NCBI GenBank assembly: GCA_025963675.1
Contig: JAOQAJ010000143.1
Coordinates: 1 to 39,554, forward strand
From: Segetibacter sp.
Lineage (GTDB): Bacteria; Bacteroidota; Bacteroidia; Chitinophagales; Chitinophagaceae
Length of the DNA: 39,554 nucleotides
Direction: 5' to 3'
The notes under the pieces were generated by a model, which did no database searches, was not told the DNA's origin, and was given only the letters and a program-made list of their open reading frames with translations. The translations under genes and the position numbers were made by a program. Positions within the stretch are counted from its first letter, which is position 1, and each line of letters begins with the position of its first letter. Shown here piece by piece: positions 37,584 through 39,554 of the stretch.

Positions 37584-39242
37584 TTATAGAGGGTTTACAA
37601 ACATTTTTTTCAAAACATTTACGTCATGCTTATAAATATCATCCCTAAAATTTAATACACCTGCCTCGTCTACCCAGGCTGTGTAGTAGGTAATTAAAAC
37701 CGGTATAGGATTCTTGACCTTTACGTATTGTTCTTGTCCACTGTTCATAGCTTCATCAATCCTTTCCGGCGTCCATTCCTTTTGATCCTGCAAAACGTAG
37801 GCGGCCATTTTAGATGGATCACTTAACCTGATGCAACCATGGCTGTAAGCTCTTCTATCGCTGTTAAACAGGTTTTTGGACGGGGTATCGTGAAAATAAA
37901 TATCGAAGCTATTAGGGAACAGGAACTTCACTTTTCCGAGAGAATTTTGAGGACCAGGCAATTGCCTGATTGTCGGCAAGCCATTAGAGATACCTACCTG
38001 TTCCATGTTATTTCTAGACAGGTAGTTCGGATCTTTTTTCATCGCCGGTAATATTTCATTTTTTACGATGTTGGCCGTGACGTTCCAATAGGGACTGAAT
38101 ACGACCTGGTTTAGGTTTCCAGTGAAAATGGTTGTGTTGTGCCCCTCTTTACCCACTACTACATTCATGTCAAATACCTTGTTTTTACCTTCAAACACGT
38201 GAAGTACAAACTCCGGAATGTTAACCATAATTAATTTGCCCTCAGTGTTGTTGAGCATCCAACGCATACGTCCCATATTAAGCAGAAGTTGCTGCACTCT
38301 CCTTACCGGCGCTACATTCATTTCTTTAATTAACGCAGGCGTAACAACCCCGTCTGCCCTCAGGCCAAGACTTCTTTGAAAAGTTTTTACCGCAGTTACC
38401 AATTGATCATTAAAAACCGATGTCGTGTCTCCAGCGAACATTTCACCAGTCACCTGCAGTCTTCTTTTAATCGCCATCACCGCCGGCGAAGACATGCCTC
38501 TTGTGAGTTTTTTATCTGCAGTGGTTATACTTTGCCAGCCACCTTTTTTAGCGATCTCGAAATATTTTTGCAACTGTTCCACCAATGCTTTGTAGGCGGG
38601 GTTAACATCAGCATAATACTTGTTGTCTTTATGTTTTTTGGTTAGAATCGAGTCGGCGATGTACAAGGCGTCGACCTTTTTATACGGAACAAAACGTTCC
38701 ATCTCTTTTCTCTTAATCTCACCGCCTTTATAATTATTGACGAGGTATTGTACAAAATGTTGGGTAAGGGTAAGTTCATTGTTGACGGAGGATCTGTCGG
38801 ACGGACTTACTTTTAGTGTTTCCTGGCTAACCAGGTAATTCATCCTTTTTTTCAGATTTTTATCATCTAAAGAATTGTCGCCGCTATAAGTTGTGTAATA
38901 CTCGTGCAGGTTCCAAAAGCTCCGCCCTTGTTCGGTTATGCCATCGCCTGAAAACCATGCGAACTGGTAGTTCCTGGTGTTGTAAAAGCTTCGCATTCTT
39001 CTGCTGATAGTGTCGTAGAACTTATTAGCCACAATAAAGCTTTCTAAGGCCGAGCTATCGAGAAACAAGTCAGAATAGGAGTTTGACCGGTTAATACTGT
39101 AATCACGTTTACTTATCTTTTTTTCATTCTCGACTGCTTCAGACTGCGTTGTATCTACCTGTTTATCCTGTTGTTGATTGTTGTTTTGAGCTGTTGCGGT
39201 AAAAGAAAAAAAAAGCCCGAAGATTAGTAGTGTTTTCATCAT
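37584..39242 (-). CDS. L,D-transpeptidase, YcbB-like (start preferred at 39242, not 39356)
   Basis: MMKTLLIFGLFFSFTATAQ signal peptide begins at 39242; PG-binding VTAVKTFQRSLGLRADGVVTPALIKEMNV; catalytic RAYSHGCIRLSDP; paralogue of 13413-15032. Confidence 0.92.
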   Translation of the reverse strand: MMKTLLIFGLFFSFTATAQNNNQQQDKQVDTTQSEAVENEKKISKRDYSINRSNSYSDLFLDSSALESFIVANKFYDTISRRMRSFYNTRNYQFAWFSGDGITEQGRSFWNLHEYYTTYSGDNSLDDKNLKKRMNYLVSQETLKVSPSDRSSVNNELTLTQHFVQYLVNNYKGGEIKRKEMERFVPYKKVDALYIADSILTKKHKDNKYYADVNPAYKALVEQLQKYFEIAKKGGWQSITTADKKLTRGMSSPAVMAIKRRLQVTGEMFAGDTTSVFNDQLVTAVKTFQRSLGLRADGVVTPALIKEMNVAPVRRVQQLLLNMGRMRWMLNNTEGKLIMVNIPEFVLHVFEGKNKVFDMNVVVGKEGHNTTIFTGNLNQVVFSPYWNVTANIVKNEILPAMKKDPNYLSRNNMEQVGISNGLPTIRQLPGPQNSLGKVKFLFPNSFDIYFHDTPSKNLFNSDRRAYSHGCIRLSDPSKMAAYVLQDQKEWTPERIDEAMNSGQEQYVKVKNPIPVLITYYTAWVDEAGVLNFRDDIYKHDVNVLKKMFVNPL

Positions 39243-39554
39243 GTAGCTTCCTTTAGCAAAAGATATGCCCATACAAGCGGCGCAGTTGGCACCTTTTTTT
39301 GGGGGACGTAATATCAGGCATCCGCGGAAAAATGCAATAAAGTGCCCTATTGCCAATCGCCCTGTAGAATTAGAAAAGCTAAAAATGAACAGGGATAAAA
39401 AAAACTACTAAAACCACAGTAGCACCAACGCTTAATTCAGGCGAATGAAAGGAACAACTGTTGCCGTTCCTTTCCTGGTTTTTCCGCGCTGCAAGGTTGG
39501 ATAACAAGCGTTATTTTCTTTGTTTCAAGAAAAAAAGAATGTGACAAAAAGTTA

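Noticed and set aside
39448-39473. Hairpin AAAGGAAC / GTTCCTTT near the window end
   Set aside because: Possible terminator, but only 8 bp, weak T-tract, and the neighbouring gene lies outside the window.

Overview
The window is consistent with a Bacteroidetes chromosome, most like Chitinophagaceae (inferred from protein style; no 16S or taxon marker is present). It contains no rRNA, tRNA, transposase, phage genes or CRISPR array that I could see. Left end (minus strand): the 5' part of a clade-II-type nosZ (missed by the ORF track), a lipoprotein cytochrome c, a receiver-CRP fusion regulator translationally coupled to a PAS histidine kinase, an OmpA-type protein, and a Big_5 x4 + DUF3494 (ice-binding-like) lipoprotein. 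Next come a PAS x3-AraC regulator, single-domain response regulators, a degenerate PEP-synthase N-domain protein, and a YcbB-type L,D-transpeptidase. The centre (about 18-26.3 kb) is a stress island: a secreted triple heavy-metal-binding-domain protein, a Zn alcohol dehydrogenase, three universal stress proteins and small hypotheticals. The right end has a PAS histidine kinase and response regulators, a GH130 / GT4 / six-hairpin glycosidase / GT4 carbohydrate cluster, a secreted GH13 amylase and a second L,D-transpeptidase. Main observations: (i) eight intergenic FNR/CRP-like dyads, TGA[T/C]-N4-[A/G]TCA, several just upstream of nos cytochrome, USP, HMBD and PPDK_N genes and of a dead USP gene, suggesting a local anaerobic/stress regulon; (ii) decayed gene copies (USP, ADH tail, HMBD tail, CheB) pointing to past duplication and decay of this island; (iii) a dispersed intergenic repeat family, the best copy being 123 bp with perfect 16-bp terminal inverted repeats; (iv) the GH130/GT4 cluster. 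All homology calls come from reading translated motifs; no searches were run.
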